Positions 23,803 to 36,361 of a DNA stretch of 64,000 nt are shown one piece after another; positions within the stretch are counted from its first letter, which is position 1, and each line of letters starts with the position of its first letter. Source of the stretch: Amylostereum areolatum (taxonomy: Eukaryota > Basidiomycota > Agaricomycetes > Russulales > Stereaceae); the NCBI GenBank assembly GCA_012932865.1, contig SAXG01000039.1, positions 62,001-126,000 on the forward strand. Reading direction: 5' to 3'. The notes below the pieces were generated by a model that saw only the letters and a program-made list of their open reading frames with translations, was not told where the DNA came from and did not search any database. The position numbers and the translations under genes are program-made.

Positions 23803-24579
23803 TCAAGCGCAATCGAAGTAGTTGCCAGGAATGACGTTGGGGCAGCCCGAGGTGTCCTTGTTCGTCGGGCAGTCGGCGGGGTCGTCGCAGCACCGGATGC
23901 AAGCGCGGGGCCCTGCAGGCTCGACGAGCTCGACGTAGTGGTTGTACCTGTTGACGTTAAAATCAGTTTAAAGTCCAACGGGGGTGAGAATGGACTTACC
24001 CGAGGCAGACGGAACCTTGGGGGTTGCCATTGCCGCCGGCACCACCGCTGGAGTCGTACTGGCCTCCAGCATCGTTGGGGTTGAGACGGCTGAGCTTCTC
24101 AGGCCTGATACAGCCAGTGACTGAAAAGAATCATGAGGCGGATGTTCGGAAGAAACGAAGAAGGAAAAGGAAATGCTTACGCTGGGCATACTTCTGACCA
24201 TTCTTGCCGTTCCCTTTCTTCAACGCGACGTTCTTCCAGAAGTCCGCGGGGAGCTGGCCCTGCTGGGAACTGTACCGACCACTGGGAGAGCAGTAGGTTT
24301 TCATTCCACCGGGGTGCTCGCTGTCGCCGATGTTGGTATGCGCGTCGCGAGGCATGATCATGCTACATGGAAAAAGACGCGACGTGAGCATGTCATGTTA
24401 TTACTGGAATACCGTCTGCAGGTTGCTTACCAGAATTTGTTGGCGTCGGTGACATAAACGATGTTTTGCACATCTTCACGAGCCTCGATGCTACCTGCCG
24501 GCCCTGCGGGGAGGGCGATGCTAGAGATAGCAGAGATTATGGAGAGAACAGCGAGGGAGGTAAAGATGCCGCGGAACAT
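23803..24579 (-). CDS. Small secreted Cys-rich protein, family not recognised
   Basis: The start at 24579 gives a signal peptide (MFRGIFTSLAVLSIISAIS-SIALPA) and a short acidic pro-like stretch. Exon 2 contains MPRDAHTNIGDSEHPGGM, TYCSPSGRYSS and DFWKNVALKKGNGKNGQKYA. Exon 3 has GCIRPEKLSRLNPNDAGGQYD, and the last exon has YNHYVELVEPAGPRACIRCC, DDPADCPTNKD and GCPNVIPGNYFDC. At least eight Cys residues in the mature part suggest a disulfide-stabilised extracellular protein. I do not know the family. A TATA box lies 90 bp upstream. The role (cell wall, fruiting body or effector) cannot be told from the sequence. Confidence 0.75.
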
Positions 24580-24667
24580 GGCTTGAAAAGGGGTGATGTG
24601 GGGAAGGAGAAGGATGTGAGGGCGAACCAGAAGAAACGCTGGGGAATTATGAAACGGACGCGAGGGG

Positions 24668-24674
24668 TTTTATA
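24668..24674 (-). promoter_or_regulatory. TATA box of the Cys-rich secreted gene
   Basis: The plus strand reads ttttata (minus TATAAAA), 90 bp upstream of the ATG at 24579. A strong TATA box is common for highly expressed secreted-protein genes. Confidence 0.5.
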
Positions 24675-24750
24675 GACCGGCGCGGGTGGTCTCGGACGGA
24701 CATTTTGGATTTGAACGGATGATGGGGGGCGGGGGCGGGGGCGAATAAAA

Positions 24751-25341
24751 TCAGCTGACGGCCGGCTTGGCGTATACGAAACTCAGCCTTGCAGCTGCCG
24801 AAATATGAGGATCCGGAGATCTGTATGGACTCGCCGTGCGCGGTGCATGCGTATATGCCCATGAGGGGCGGGCTGCAGAGACCGTACTCGGGCTGAATTG
24901 ACCAGAAGAAATGTGAAACCTACTGACAGACGACGGCCGGGACATGACAAGCGCTGGGCCTCGTGAGTCGTTGAGGGCGGCTCCAGGAGCATCCAGGTTG
25001 GCCCAAATGTCGCCCACCAGGATTTGTTCGAGATCGTACCTCGACGGGAAATTATTTGGATATTCTGTGGCGAGGGTCCAGGTGAAGATCAAAGCGGAGC
25101 ACATGTGGGGACAGATTCCGGCGCGAGACCGAGTGGCCGAAGTGGCCGTGAGCTCAGAATGAAGCGGCCACGGTCGAACCGACGTTCTGTGAGAGTGGAA
25201 CGACACGACAATGCTCTCGGAGATGTCAGTAGTATCCCGAGGGCCTCCGCCAACAACGCGACGGTCGAAAGCGCTGGCCCAAACCACCTTACGGCCACCG
25301 ACTGTCCTCGATGCATCTGATTTCAGCCTGAATTCATCCAC
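24751..25341 (-). CDS. Uncertain 196-codon open frame
   Basis: A single uninterrupted frame (starts MDEFRLKSDASRTVGG) fills the gap between the secreted protein gene and the Ies4-like gene. Part of it (RYDLEQILVGDIWANLDAPG) looks protein-like, but I recognise no family, and the rest is Arg/Ser/Pro-rich as chance frames in GC-rich DNA often are. Its ATG would lie about 150 bp from the divergent Ies4-like start. It could be real, a spliced gene with only some exons coding, or chance. Confidence 0.25.
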   Translation of the reverse strand: MDEFRLKSDASRTVGGRKVVWASAFDRRVVGGGPRDTTDISESIVVSFHSHRTSVRPWPLHSELTATSATRSRAGICPHMCSALIFTWTLATEYPNNFPSRYDLEQILVGDIWANLDAPGAALNDSRGPALVMSRPSSVSRFHISSGQFSPSTVSAARPSWAYTHAPRTASPYRSPDPHISAAARLSFVYAKPAVS

Positions 25342-25487
25342 TCCCAGCCTATCTTCTCTCCGCTCTCCGACTCATGTTTCGTGTCTCTCCTTGGATCACT
25401 TACGGCCCCGACGCTCAACATCCTCAACCACACCAACCTCCCTCTCCCCCGCGCCCGCACGACCCTCAATCCATCGTCACCGGCACT

Positions 25488-26899
25488 ATGGACTCGGACG
25501 CCGACATGGATGCTCCTCACATCTCTACCCTCCGCGACGAGGCCTCTCCTCCCCCCAATTCCACCCGCACTGGCAGGTTCCGCGTAAAGCTCCTCGTCAA
25601 CGAGAAACGCCTCGGAACCAAATTCATAAGCTTCAACGGGCAGACCGGTGAAGAGGCTGGCGTCAGCGATGCCGACGTCGACGTCGAAGGCGATGACGGC
25701 GATGATGACAAGACCACTGGCAACAAAGAAGAGCAGGAGCCATCTGAAGAAGAGGATGAGGGTGAAGGTGAAGAAGAGGACCAACTTATCGACGACGATG
25801 ACCAGCCCACAGTCGGCTCCTCGACACCGTCTCCAAGAAAGGCTGCCGCCACCAAACGTGGTCGCGGAAAGGCCACAGGAAAGCGGAAGCGAGTCGGTGA
25901 GTCCTCATCCGCATTCCCATCGCCCAATTAATTCATCCTCAACTTCTCCCAAGAAAATGCCGCCGAGGCTTCACCCCCAGAGAAGCCCCCCAAGAAGAAA
26001 GCAGCCGTGAAAGCAGCCCCGGCAGCGCAGAAGACTTCCCGCAAGGCCAGTGCAAAGTAAGCCTTCTTTCCACAATGTCTGAACACTGTCCTTACGCCCT
26101 TTCGTGTGCAGGACAAAGACCACAATCATCATACCTCCTCTGGCAGACATCCCTCCGGCCGAGCTCAGCGAAGGTGCGCTTTGTCCATGTCTTCATTCCA
26201 CGCATATATTCACCATTTCTCGCGCTGGCTATACCAGGCTTCACCGGCACCGCCCCCTCTTCTCCAGTCCATGACCCTCCATCTCCAACAGCCTCTGCCG
26301 CACCATCTGCTTCTGCATCCGCCTTCTCCGCCAGCATGTCCGCCTTTCCCTTCAGCGAGTCAGAAGTGCCACCGCCCACCACCGTCACCGCTCCTCTGCC
26401 ACCTTCCGCCGATCCGCTCCTGCAAACACCCCTCCCGCGTTATCCGCTTCCGACAAAGCCTTTCCCCGTCCAAGCCGTTCCCAAAATAGCCACCGGGTAC
26501 GCCCCCGCGCTACCACTCGACCGTTCTGGAAAGAAGCCGCGTCACTGGCGAATGGCGAACCGCGAAATTCGTGGCATCGCCGGCGGACGGTGGTTCGCCC
26601 GTAGCTGGGTCGGCGACAAGGAGAGCGAGCTCACCACGGTCAGCGCACCGCAGGCCCCCCCTCACGTCGTCAGCATCAGCGCGCTCACGCTGCCCAAATT
26701 GCCCGCGCTCACCCTCGCACCCGGTGGGAAAGGCCGAGGGAAGAAGCATGAGGTGGTGAGCACGCCGACGTCATCGCGTTCGGTGTCGGCGGTCCCGGAG
26801 GTACAGGCGAGGCCAGCGAAGAAGAAATCTGGTCTTTCAAAGGCTACACCGCTCCCCGAAGAGGACATGGATGACTATGAAAGCCTCGATGGTGTGTAA
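25488..26899 (+). CDS. IES4: Ies4-like INO80 chromatin-remodelling subunit
   Basis: The N-terminal block FRVKLLVNEKRLGTKFI, a long acidic region, a basic Lys/Pro-rich region and the C-terminal signature LDRSGKKPRHWRMANREIRG followed by GGRWFARSW match the layout of fungal Ies4, whose Pfam signature has Leu-Asp-Arg-(Ser/Thr)-Gly-Lys followed by a Trp-rich end. INO80 slides nucleosomes and exchanges H2A.Z. Four exons: the acidic exon ends at KRKRV, two short Lys-rich exons follow, and then the long Pro/Ser-rich last exon. I chose the ATG at 25488 (MDSDADMDAPHIS) because the sequence before it is CT-rich like a 5' UTR. An in-frame Met at 25374 is the alternative. Confidence 0.6.
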
Positions 26900-27117
26900 G
26901 GCTTGCCGCTGGATCATATCTCTCGCATTGGATTCGGTTCCATCTTGTATAGGATATCAGTCACTATTTGCTGGATATACGCAATAGGATGCACTTGTTT
27001 ATTTGCCTTCTATCTGATGATTACAACCTGTGTTTTGGCACGAAGTTCAACCGAGGTCATGCATCCTGGTTGTTACACATTCGTAGACTATTCGATTGAT
27101 CGGAAAAACTCCTAGCA

Positions 27118-27656
27118 TTATGGCCCCAATCGTTCCGAACGCCCAGCATATCCCTCCCACTTTTCCAGTTCATCATTGATATCCAGCATGCGAGTCCCGT
27201 AAAACATGTGCGCCGTCGGCTTCACATCCTCCCACCTCGCGATCCGCCCCTCGGCGTCCCTCTCCAGCTGGGCGCCCCACACGCTCGTCCGCTGCGTGGT
27301 CGCGTTGAACGACGCGACCGTGCACCCGCAGTTCTTGCATCTGTAGCGCGTTTTGTTCGGTTTAAGGGGATTGATGAAGGAGTCGAGTGCGTCGAGTGCA
27401 CCGGGGTGTGTCCAGCTGAAAGCGGAGGTTGGGAAGTGGATGGTGTGGATGAAAGGACAGGCTAGACGCGAACGATAGTAAGTGTCTCGTGTTAGTATTG
27501 ATGTGGAGAGAATGGACACGCACCGTTCAGCCTTTGGCATTGTGTACAGTGGCAGTATGCGCTCATCGCAGGTGGTGCAGTGAGCGCGTACGATACTGCG
27601 CCGCAAAAACATCCTCCTGCGAGAGGTGAAGTCGAAGAGACGGTAGAACTGTCCAT
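27118..27656 (-). CDS. GFA/CENP-V domain zinc protein
   Basis: This is a glutathione-dependent formaldehyde-activating (GFA)-like protein, a small zinc-binding fold often annotated as a formaldehyde-glutathione lyase. The zinc ligands are in order: GGCFCGAVSY near residues 14-23, YCHCTQCQRLN near 34-44, and YRCKNCGCTVASF later. Two exons are joined in phase by an intron right after RLN, giving about 157 residues. The start at 27656 (MDSSTVSSTSPLAG) follows a frame without better Met candidates near the domain. The substrate is unknown; many members of this family do not use formaldehyde. Confidence 0.8.
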
Positions 27657-28293
27657 CGAGGTAAAGAGACCCGGACTCGGGAGCTCCAGCAGATGATATG
27701 TATCCGCGATAACACAGCGAATTTTCGGGATGGCGGGGTTCCGCGCCCTCACGCTGAGAAGAAGCACTTAGACATATGGTACAACCTCCACAGTGCGACT
27801 ACGTAGAGAGCAGACACACCACGGTCCAGGGCTAAGTGACCAGACTCCAGAACTGTAAGTGGTATATCAGCGAACCGGAGGAAAGCAGCCTGGAGCCTCC
27901 AGCGGATACTTTCTCGGTTCGTCGCCTAGAGATTTACTTGACGTGCACGAGTTCCACTGCGTTGGAAGATCAGGCAGGAGGCTGTTCTATAAAGTGAAGG
28001 CAAAGTGAAGGTGAAGGTGAAGGTGAAGGTGGTCTTGCTCGTGCCCGACGAGACCGGTCATTCAATCCGGCTTTGCCCGGCTACTGCCGCTCGCGCTGCC
28101 CGTGCTTCGGCCAACTCACATCCTTCACATCCTCTTCCCTCAACGCAGGTATGTCATGGTCCCCCATAGGCGGCTCTAAACTCTCGCTGACGCGTGTTTA
28201 CTCCCTCCGCGTCGCTCCCTGCAGGCCCATTTTTGTAGGACCCGCCTCCGAGCCTCTGCGTCTCTTCACCGCTCGTACAGAAAGGGCGATACC
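27657..28293. other. Divergent intergenic region with a GTGAAG microsatellite
   Basis: 637 bp between the divergent GFA and ATP synthase e genes. It holds a short hexamer microsatellite near 28005. No coding block is recognised. Confidence 0.45.
28005..28030 (+). repeat. GTGAAG hexamer microsatellite
   Basis: Four perfect copies of gtgaag follow two degenerate copies that begin at about 27993. It lies in the upstream region of the ATP synthase subunit e gene, so length variation could affect that promoter, though nothing shows this. Confidence 0.75.
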
Positions 28294-28833
28294 ATGGCCT
28301 CCGCAACTGTCAACGTGCGTGTGCTCTTTGTCTAACCAAAGCATTATAATCTGACGGAAGAAATTATGTGCCCCCCTCCTTTTGTCTTCATTTCACTGCA
28401 ACCTTCGTTTTCGGACTTGCACGCGGCGGCCGACAGGTTGTGCGATACACCGCGCTGCTGTCTGGTGTATTCTACGGTGTCTACCACCGCAGGTCACTAC
28501 AAAAAGCGTACGACGTGGAGAAGATTCACCACGCAAAGCACGAGCAGGAGGAGTTGATCTCCAAGGCGAAGGATGCGTGGAAGAAGAAGCAGGAGGGTGC
28601 ACAAGACGGTGGTGAGTTGTGTTGCATCTTGCCGCGTACTTCACCTTGCCTTCTCCATCCTCCCTCCTATATCAACATACCAGAACCTCTTCTTCACCAT
28701 CACCATTCAAATGCTACATGTTTCCGCTTTTCCGTCGTCCTCCGCTCACTCTGTGCACCTAGTCATCACGAACCCGGACGACCCTCGATTCGACCTCGAA
28801 AAGCTTGTCGCCAAGTGGGAGAGCGATTCCTAG
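28294..28833 (+). CDS. ATP21: Mitochondrial ATP synthase subunit e
   Basis: Subunit e (yeast Atp21/Tim11) sits in the inner membrane part of F1Fo and, with subunit g, drives dimer rows that shape cristae. Three exons code for 88 residues, the family size: MASATVN, then VVRYTALLSGVFYGVYHRR with the GxxxG dimerisation motif (GVFYG, residues 17-21), then a coiled, Lys/Glu-rich stretch (YDVEKIHHAKHEQEELISKA) and VITNPDDPRFDLEKLVAKW. The first intron follows codon 7. The start at 28294 is the only Met in frame before the membrane segment. Confidence 0.88.
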
Positions 28834-29189
28834 ATGCTCTTCGCGCTCATCCGCGTCGTTTCACTGCACGTCTTTTTGCATTCCTCCCATGTCCTACAGT
28901 AATATATAGAACGGCAGCGCAATATTCTTCTCCGTATGCAGCATGGGAACAGACATCTTTCGTGCTCCATGGCAGCAATGTCTATCCACCGACGCTCCTT
29001 TTCGTGTAGCTTGTGTGATGTGAATCGTGCTTTGCTGTATGCAGTGAACTTTCATCCAAAGTGAATTGAGCAAAATAACGTCGCGTGAGAAATTGAGCCA
29101 AGACGCGCCCGACGCGTTGGTCGCGCCTTGCCTTCTGTTTTGTCCGTATTGTACACCCTCGCCCCGCCACCACTGATTTCTCCGACACC
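28834..29189. other. Promoter region of the RBBP4-like gene
   Basis: 356 bp between two genes on the same strand. No gene is seen. Confidence 0.4.
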
Positions 29190-31095
<1,906 letters not shown>

Positions 31096-31276
31096 GTGTT
31101 TGTTTGTTGTTTGATTCACACTCGAAATGCGTGTACTGTTCGCGCCGGATGGGGGTATGATGCGCGTGTATGTGTATGCTTCAGATCCTAGTCGCGTGCA
31201 GGTATGGTTACAAACGTGCGCCCGAGAACGCCACGTAGATAGGCGAGTAATAAATATCCTCCATTGGTACGAGCGA

Positions 31277-31589
31277 CTACAGGAATATGATCCGGAAGAG
31301 TTCGAAGATGACTGCCGAGTGTCGAGTTGGATGTGGTAGATAGTGATACAATTTCGGGCAACGTACCTCCGCCGAGTACAACGAAGAGGACGGCACCAAG
31401 GGCCCAGAGGCCTATTGGTGATTGCTTTGCGAGCTTCTCCTTGCGAGAGGGGTTGACAGGGTTCTTGCCCGCGCGGGCTTTTGAGTCGAATTGCGAGTTT
31501 CGTTTGCGAATCTCGGCAGAGGTGGGCTAAGAACGAGTGATATTGAACGGAGAAAAGCAGGGTGAGAGGGTAGAGCAAGTACAAACCAT
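31277..31589 (-). CDS. SERP1: SERP1/RAMP4-type translocon-associated protein
   Basis: SERP1/RAMP4 (yeast Ysy6) is a tail-anchored ER protein that binds the Sec61 channel and protects new membrane proteins under stress. The deduced 65-residue protein has the basic cytosolic part PTSAEIRKRNSQFDSKARAG and KNPVNPSRKEKLAKQSPIG, then the membrane anchor WALGAVLFVVLGGVIFELF. The first exon holds only the ATG, followed at once by a 60-bp intron (31527-31586). A second intron splits the anchor after GG. The gene is convergent with the RBBP4-like gene. Confidence 0.85.
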
Positions 31590-31793
31590 GGTGTATGTAT
31601 ACGGAAGGGTTAAAGAGCGACAGACAGAAGAGAGGTATTTATTTGAGAGAAGAGGTAGCGAAGTGGACGTGTCAGGGCAAGTGAACAGCTGTCCGTCGTC
31701 CGCGGCGCCATTCCAACGCCCACACCAGACTCCAGAGCGGCCACGTGCCTTCCGACGTCCTCCCGATCTATCTCATTTTCTCCTTCGACCACC

Positions 31794-32939
31794 ATGCCCA
31801 AGGGCAAAAAATCACTCAGTGCCGCCCTTTCTTCTCAACAGTCTCGCCTAAAAAAGAACTCTCAGGCAAAGGAGGCCGCCCTAGCCGCAGAGCAAAAGGA
31901 GAAGGGAAAGAAGAGCGCCGTCAAGCCCACCAAAGGAAAAGGAAAAGCTCCCCTACATACCACGAACCCTTTCCACCCAACGGACAAGATCCTGCTCGTC
32001 GGAGAAGGCAATTTTTCTTTCTCGCGTGCTCTTGCTCTCCTCCCGCCCTCCGATCTCGAGCATCTTCCATCTACAAACATCTTTGCGACCGCGTACGATT
32101 CCGAAGACGAATGCTACGCCAAATACCCCGATGCCGTCGAGTGTGTGTCCGCGCTACGCGCCAAAGGCGTTCATGTCCTCTTCGGCGTTGACGCTACGCG
32201 TCTGGACAAGTGCGTCGCTCTCAAGGGAAAACGCTTCGATAGGATAGTCTGGAACTTCCCTCATGCAGGTGTGTTTTATTCGGTCGCCGCGCATAGGTGT
32301 CGAGGTTATTGAGATTGAAAGTCGTGTTGGCATAAGGGAAGGGTATCGCAGATCAGGACAGGAACATCCTGTCGAATCAGGTGTTGATCTTGGGCTTCCT
32401 GCGTTCAGCGGAGAACTTCCTCGTCCAAGGCCCCGTCCCACAAGTCATACCACGCAGAAAACGGAAGCACAATCCTGACGATGACGAAGACGAGGCTACG
32501 CGTCAAACCGACGACGAGAACGAAACAGATGAGGCCATCGGTGCACGAGGGACGGTCCTCATCACACTCAGAAACGTCGCACCGTACACAGAATGGTATG
32601 CGCTGGTTGTAATAACAGCCCGGTCCAGGATTGACGGTTTGTAGGGACGTCCCACGACTGGCCAAACTCCCGCCTCCACCCCAGTCAGTAGGCGAGAAGC
32701 CTAATCCGCACTATACACTGCTCAGGTCCTTCGCGTTCCACCGATCGGCGTGGAAAGACTATGAGCATAGAATGACGAAAGGTGAGAGGGCGCATGGGAC
32801 TGGGAAGACTGGCGAAGGTGGCGAGGATCGGACTTGGGAGTTTTGCTTGAAGGACAGCGACCTACGCCCTCCTCAAAGGGTGCAGGACCATGGGTGGCCG
32901 GACCGTGGGTTGCAGGACCGTGGATGGCAGGACCGTTGA
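31794..32939 (+). CDS. BMT5: 25S rRNA (uridine-N3)-methyltransferase Bmt5
   Basis: Bmt5 methylates a single uridine (U2634 in yeast) of large-subunit rRNA in the nucleolus. After a Lys-rich nucleolar-type N-terminus comes the SAM-binding start KILLVGEGNFSFSRAL, with GEGNFSFS as the hallmark of this family. Next are ATAYDSEDECYAKYP, GVDATRLDK, RFDRIVWNFPHAG, ILSNQVLILGFLRSAENFL and VLITLRNVAPYTEW, where a second intron leads to DVPRLAKLPPPP. YTLLRSFAFHRSAWKDYEHR is the usual C-terminal signature. The last 30 or so codons are an imperfect repeat (RVQDHGWPDRGLQDRGWQDR) not expected in the family. It is convergent with the ThrE-like gene, 89 bp away. Confidence 0.88.
32879..32937 (+). repeat. Imperfect 15-18 bp repeat at the end of Bmt5
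   Basis: Three or four imperfect copies of a unit like gcaggaccgtgg fill the last exon end and code for DHGWPDRGLQDRGWQDR. The unit appears to have expanded within coding sequence right before the stop codon. Confidence 0.6.
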
Positions 32940-33028
32940 GGTGCACAGACATGTCTAACGAGTGGAGATTATGTGTACGGTGGTTTATATTGTTTTGGGG
33001 TGTTTTGTTACATTTATATCGTAAAGAA

Positions 33029-35239
33029 TCAGAAAGAAAAGACGGCAGCGTTCTTGCTGTTTCCAACAGCATACACAAACACCTGGCTCATGAAGAGACC
33101 AACGGTGATCCCGACGGAAACATTTATCATGGCGGTACCAATCTCTATGCCGTTTCCTGCGTCCATGTAGCCAGTCTGGGACAGTCCATTCTAAAATGCC
33201 AACCACGAATGAGTGCCCATAACGTTGTTAGAGTTGAAGATAGACTTACCGGAACCAGGAATAACACCCCCGTCACCATCGACGTAAACGCTGTGCCCGA
33301 AAATTTGCGGGAGTAGACGTTTCCGAGGATACCAACGACAAACGCTCCGATAGCGGACGTGATCTCGGAGCGGTTAAAGATGTAGTGCTTGGCGACCTTG
33401 TTCGCAGTGTATGAGATGCACGAGATAACGACCATGACTAGCATGTCGAGCGTGCGCCATGGTTGGAGGTTCTTCATCGAGCTTAACAACGCGTACGTCG
33501 GCACGATGAGGTAGCGAGTCCAGCCGGGGAATGGTTGGAGATACCACGGGAAGAACTCTGGACGGTAACACCCGTTCACGATGCTTTGAGAGTTTGCAGA
33601 AACAGTGCCGTTCGTGAGAGTGAAGGTGCCCATGGACGGCACACCCGGGTTGGAGACGGAGTCGGCAACAAAGCTTCCGGTGTAGACGACAGTGCGTGCG
33701 GCCGAGAACATCATCGTTGAGATCTCGTGACGAGCAGTCTTGTCAATGTGAAGATAAAAGTCGGACCCGATCTTGAGCGAGAAACCGATGAAGAGGGCGT
33801 AGACGAGGGCGTAAACCATCTTCACGGATCCACAGAGGAGGTTTTTCGAGGCCAGCTCGAGAGAGCTTGTCACTGCACGATGATCAGTCGAGGGTGGAAA
33901 GACAAAAGGGAAGACTCTTACAGATTAGAAATCCTGGCAGAAGGCCGACAATGGCACCGTATGCGATAGAGTCATAACAGAAGATCTCGCTTCTGATGCT
34001 GCTCAAAGCGCGAGCAACGAAAGACATGCCCATGGCAGCAGTGATTCTAACCACTAACATCAGCTACCGAAGGAAAATCAAAGGTAGGAAGAAACCCACT
34101 CGAAGATGTTCGCATACAACGCGTTCCGCGGTACCACGACCAGCTGCAGTACCGAAAGGATGCCTCCACAAACCGCGGCCACCCACAGGTCCAAGAACGA
34201 CCCTCCGAAGGAAAGTACACAAATCAACCCCGACAACGATGCGGCGACGAAACACCTGACGTAGGTGTTGTAGATGGGTGGTGCGTGCAAGAGCGCTTGA
34301 AGACGGCTTGTGCCTTCTTTTGCGCTGATCTCATCGTGGACAACTTGACGATAGATTGTGTGCATGTTGTGAAGCGCACCGAGGGCGAGCCGGCCTCCGC
34401 ACTTGAGGACGTGAGTCTCGGACGTTAACGTGTCGTGATCCCCGAAGGCGATCATAACTAGCCCAGGAAGATAGATGAATTGAGCGGGGATGTCTAGAAT
34501 GCGGGTGGCGGAGACGAGCTGGGACTCGATGCGATGCGAAGGGGCGCCGTATGTTAGGAGGGCACGAGCAAGGATGATGATGAATTTGCGTCGGTTCAAC
34601 ATGGCTAAAAGAAGGTCAGACCATCGAAGTTGAAGAGTGAGTGCGAATGAACGTACAAGTGATGTTGTACACGATCTTGACCTTGTGAGCTTCCGAGCGA
34701 CGCTGCTTGTAGCTCATCATCGGCAAGTTCATCTTTCGCCTGCAGTTCGCCTCCACGTCCTCTGGAGCCTCCCGCTTGTTATACCCCACACCAGTGACGG
34801 AAGGGTCATCCGGGTCCAATCCCTCTATCGATGCTTGGGATTCCAGCCGCCCCATCTCCTGACTCGGCCAAAGATGATCCTGCTTCTGGTCTGACGTCGA
34901 AGACTCCGGGTGTCGGTGAATTTGAGCAAGATGCACCATGTTAGACAGAAGGCCACGAGGGCGCGAGGGGATGTTGTCGTCGGCGGCGTGTGCGGGGAAA
35001 GGGGTAAGATGCGAGGGTAATTCCCCGACAGGGCCATCGTTGTAAGAATAGGAGCGATGGGATAGAGGGTGCATGGGGGAATTGGAGAAGTAGACGGGTG
35101 CAGGGGGACTTGAGGGGTCGCAGGCGAATCTGCGGCTGGATGCGGACCACCTGTCGCGACGATCGCTGTAGCGGTAAGTGGGAGGAGGAGGGATGGCGTA
35201 AACGCTGGGAAGAGCAAGATCGACGCGGTGAGACGACAT
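33029..35239 (-). CDS. ThrE/Prm10-like multipass membrane protein
   Basis: Fungal relatives of bacterial threonine exporter ThrE (yeast Prm10 and Prm10-like) have an N-terminal DUF1212-type half and a C-terminal half, together about ten membrane segments. Here a Pro/Ser-rich N-terminus of about 200 residues is followed by FIIILARALLTYGAPSHRIE, QFIYLPGLVMIAFGD and GGRLALGALHNMHTIYRQVV, all typical. Membrane stretches such as FVAASLSGLICVLSFGG, MVYALVYALFIGFSL and MVTGVLFLVPVSL come next. The end is GITVGLFMSQVFVYAVG. About five introns join in phase and no frame break is seen. Transport substrate and localisation are unknown; vacuolar or plasma membrane is usual. Confidence 0.82.
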
Positions 35240-35855
35240 TGTGGATAACAGAGGGAAAGACCAGCTTTCAGCGCGTTGTGTGGGATATGGCCTCAGGAAG
35301 GGTGAAGATGGAGAAGGTAAGAGATGAAGAGATACCCTTCCGCGAGGGGTGCATATTTGAGCTCGAGCCCGAGACCCCTAAGTGGAGCACTTGACACAAC
35401 CTCCTATGCGACCTCCTAACCACGTCAAGTCGCGTCATTCTAGACAGAGGAGAGTAAGCTAGCACCGTATAGTATTCACGTTCTTTGCGATGGTAATATC
35501 TAGAGTGGTAGCAAAGCGTCGACTTACGATCCACGGTAGATTGAAGGGAAATATGCGTTCAACACTCGTTTGGCTGAAGTTGATACGCAGCCAGAAGTCC
35601 AAGCAGGCTGACTGACTTGACTCGGGACAACGCTAATTGAAGCCCTATGCGACCGTGGCCTGTGGCTAGTGGCCAGTCCAGTGATATGTAGGCGTCGTCG
35701 AAAAGGCATTGGCATAGGCATTGGGAAGAAGTAAGGCGCGTCGTCCTGAAGTTCAAGTCATCTCTTTCCTCTTGCCTTGATGTGGTCACTCCCACGCTTT
35801 GGCTCCCAGTCTTGCCATCGTCAACATTTACAGTATTCACACAAAGTACACCAAC

Positions 35856-35966
35856 ATGAATACTCCAGGCGGACTTTGCTTGGTACTTGTGGGTACTCTG
35901 GGAATATTCTTGACTGGCTACGTCCAATCCAAGGACCTCCAAAGACGCAATGCAATTCCTTCTTAG
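35856..35966 (+). CDS. Possible 36-residue single-span micro-ORF
   Basis: The frame starts MNTPGGLCLVLVGTLGIFL and ends KDLQRRNAIPS. It has a Gly-containing hydrophobic segment near residues 6-22 and a positively charged end, like many tiny mitochondrial or ER proteins. A frame this short arises easily by chance, and no promoter or homologue supports it. Confidence 0.2.
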   Translation: MNTPGGLCLVLVGTLGIFLTGYVQSKDLQRRNAIPS

Positions 35967-36241
35967 GGCACTCAGATGTGGTCATGACTGCATCTCTTCT
36001 GACCCTGACCTCACGCTGTGCGCACTCCAGACGCCGGAGGAGCATGCTGGGGCTAGTACCCCTTGGTATCCTCACGACCACGACGCCGCTGATACCCCAG
36101 GTCCCTCAGGAGGTCTACATCCAGCGTTATTGTACACAAGATTGCCATAGCTTCCTTTCCGTCCCTTTTCCTCGAATATCCTGTTTCCACCTTCAGTGAC
36201 ATACAGTGACTTAACCATGATATCATTCTCGCATGTCGGGA

Positions 36242-36249
36242 GTATATAT
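36242..36249 (+). promoter_or_regulatory. TATA box upstream of the gene at 36362
   Basis: The sequence gtatatat lies 120 bp before the ATG at 36362, leaving a normal 5' UTR of roughly 90 bp. Confidence 0.45.
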
Positions 36250-36361
36250 GGCGGCCTTGAACGAGATCTCTCCTTTCATCGCACGCAGCTCTAAGCCTCT
36301 TACCACCTTCACGATCAAAAACTACTCTTCATACTACACCACTCACACATAGGCTCTCACT

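Larger units (their letters stand above)
35240..36361. other. Divergent 1.1-kb intergenic region
   Basis: It holds a TATA box near 36242 and one possible small membrane ORF at 35856. Other frames lack any recognisable feature. Confidence 0.4.

Noticed and set aside
25517..25927. Ser-rich minus-strand frame
   Set aside because: Antisense of the acidic GA-rich exon of the Ies4-like gene; low-complexity shadow.
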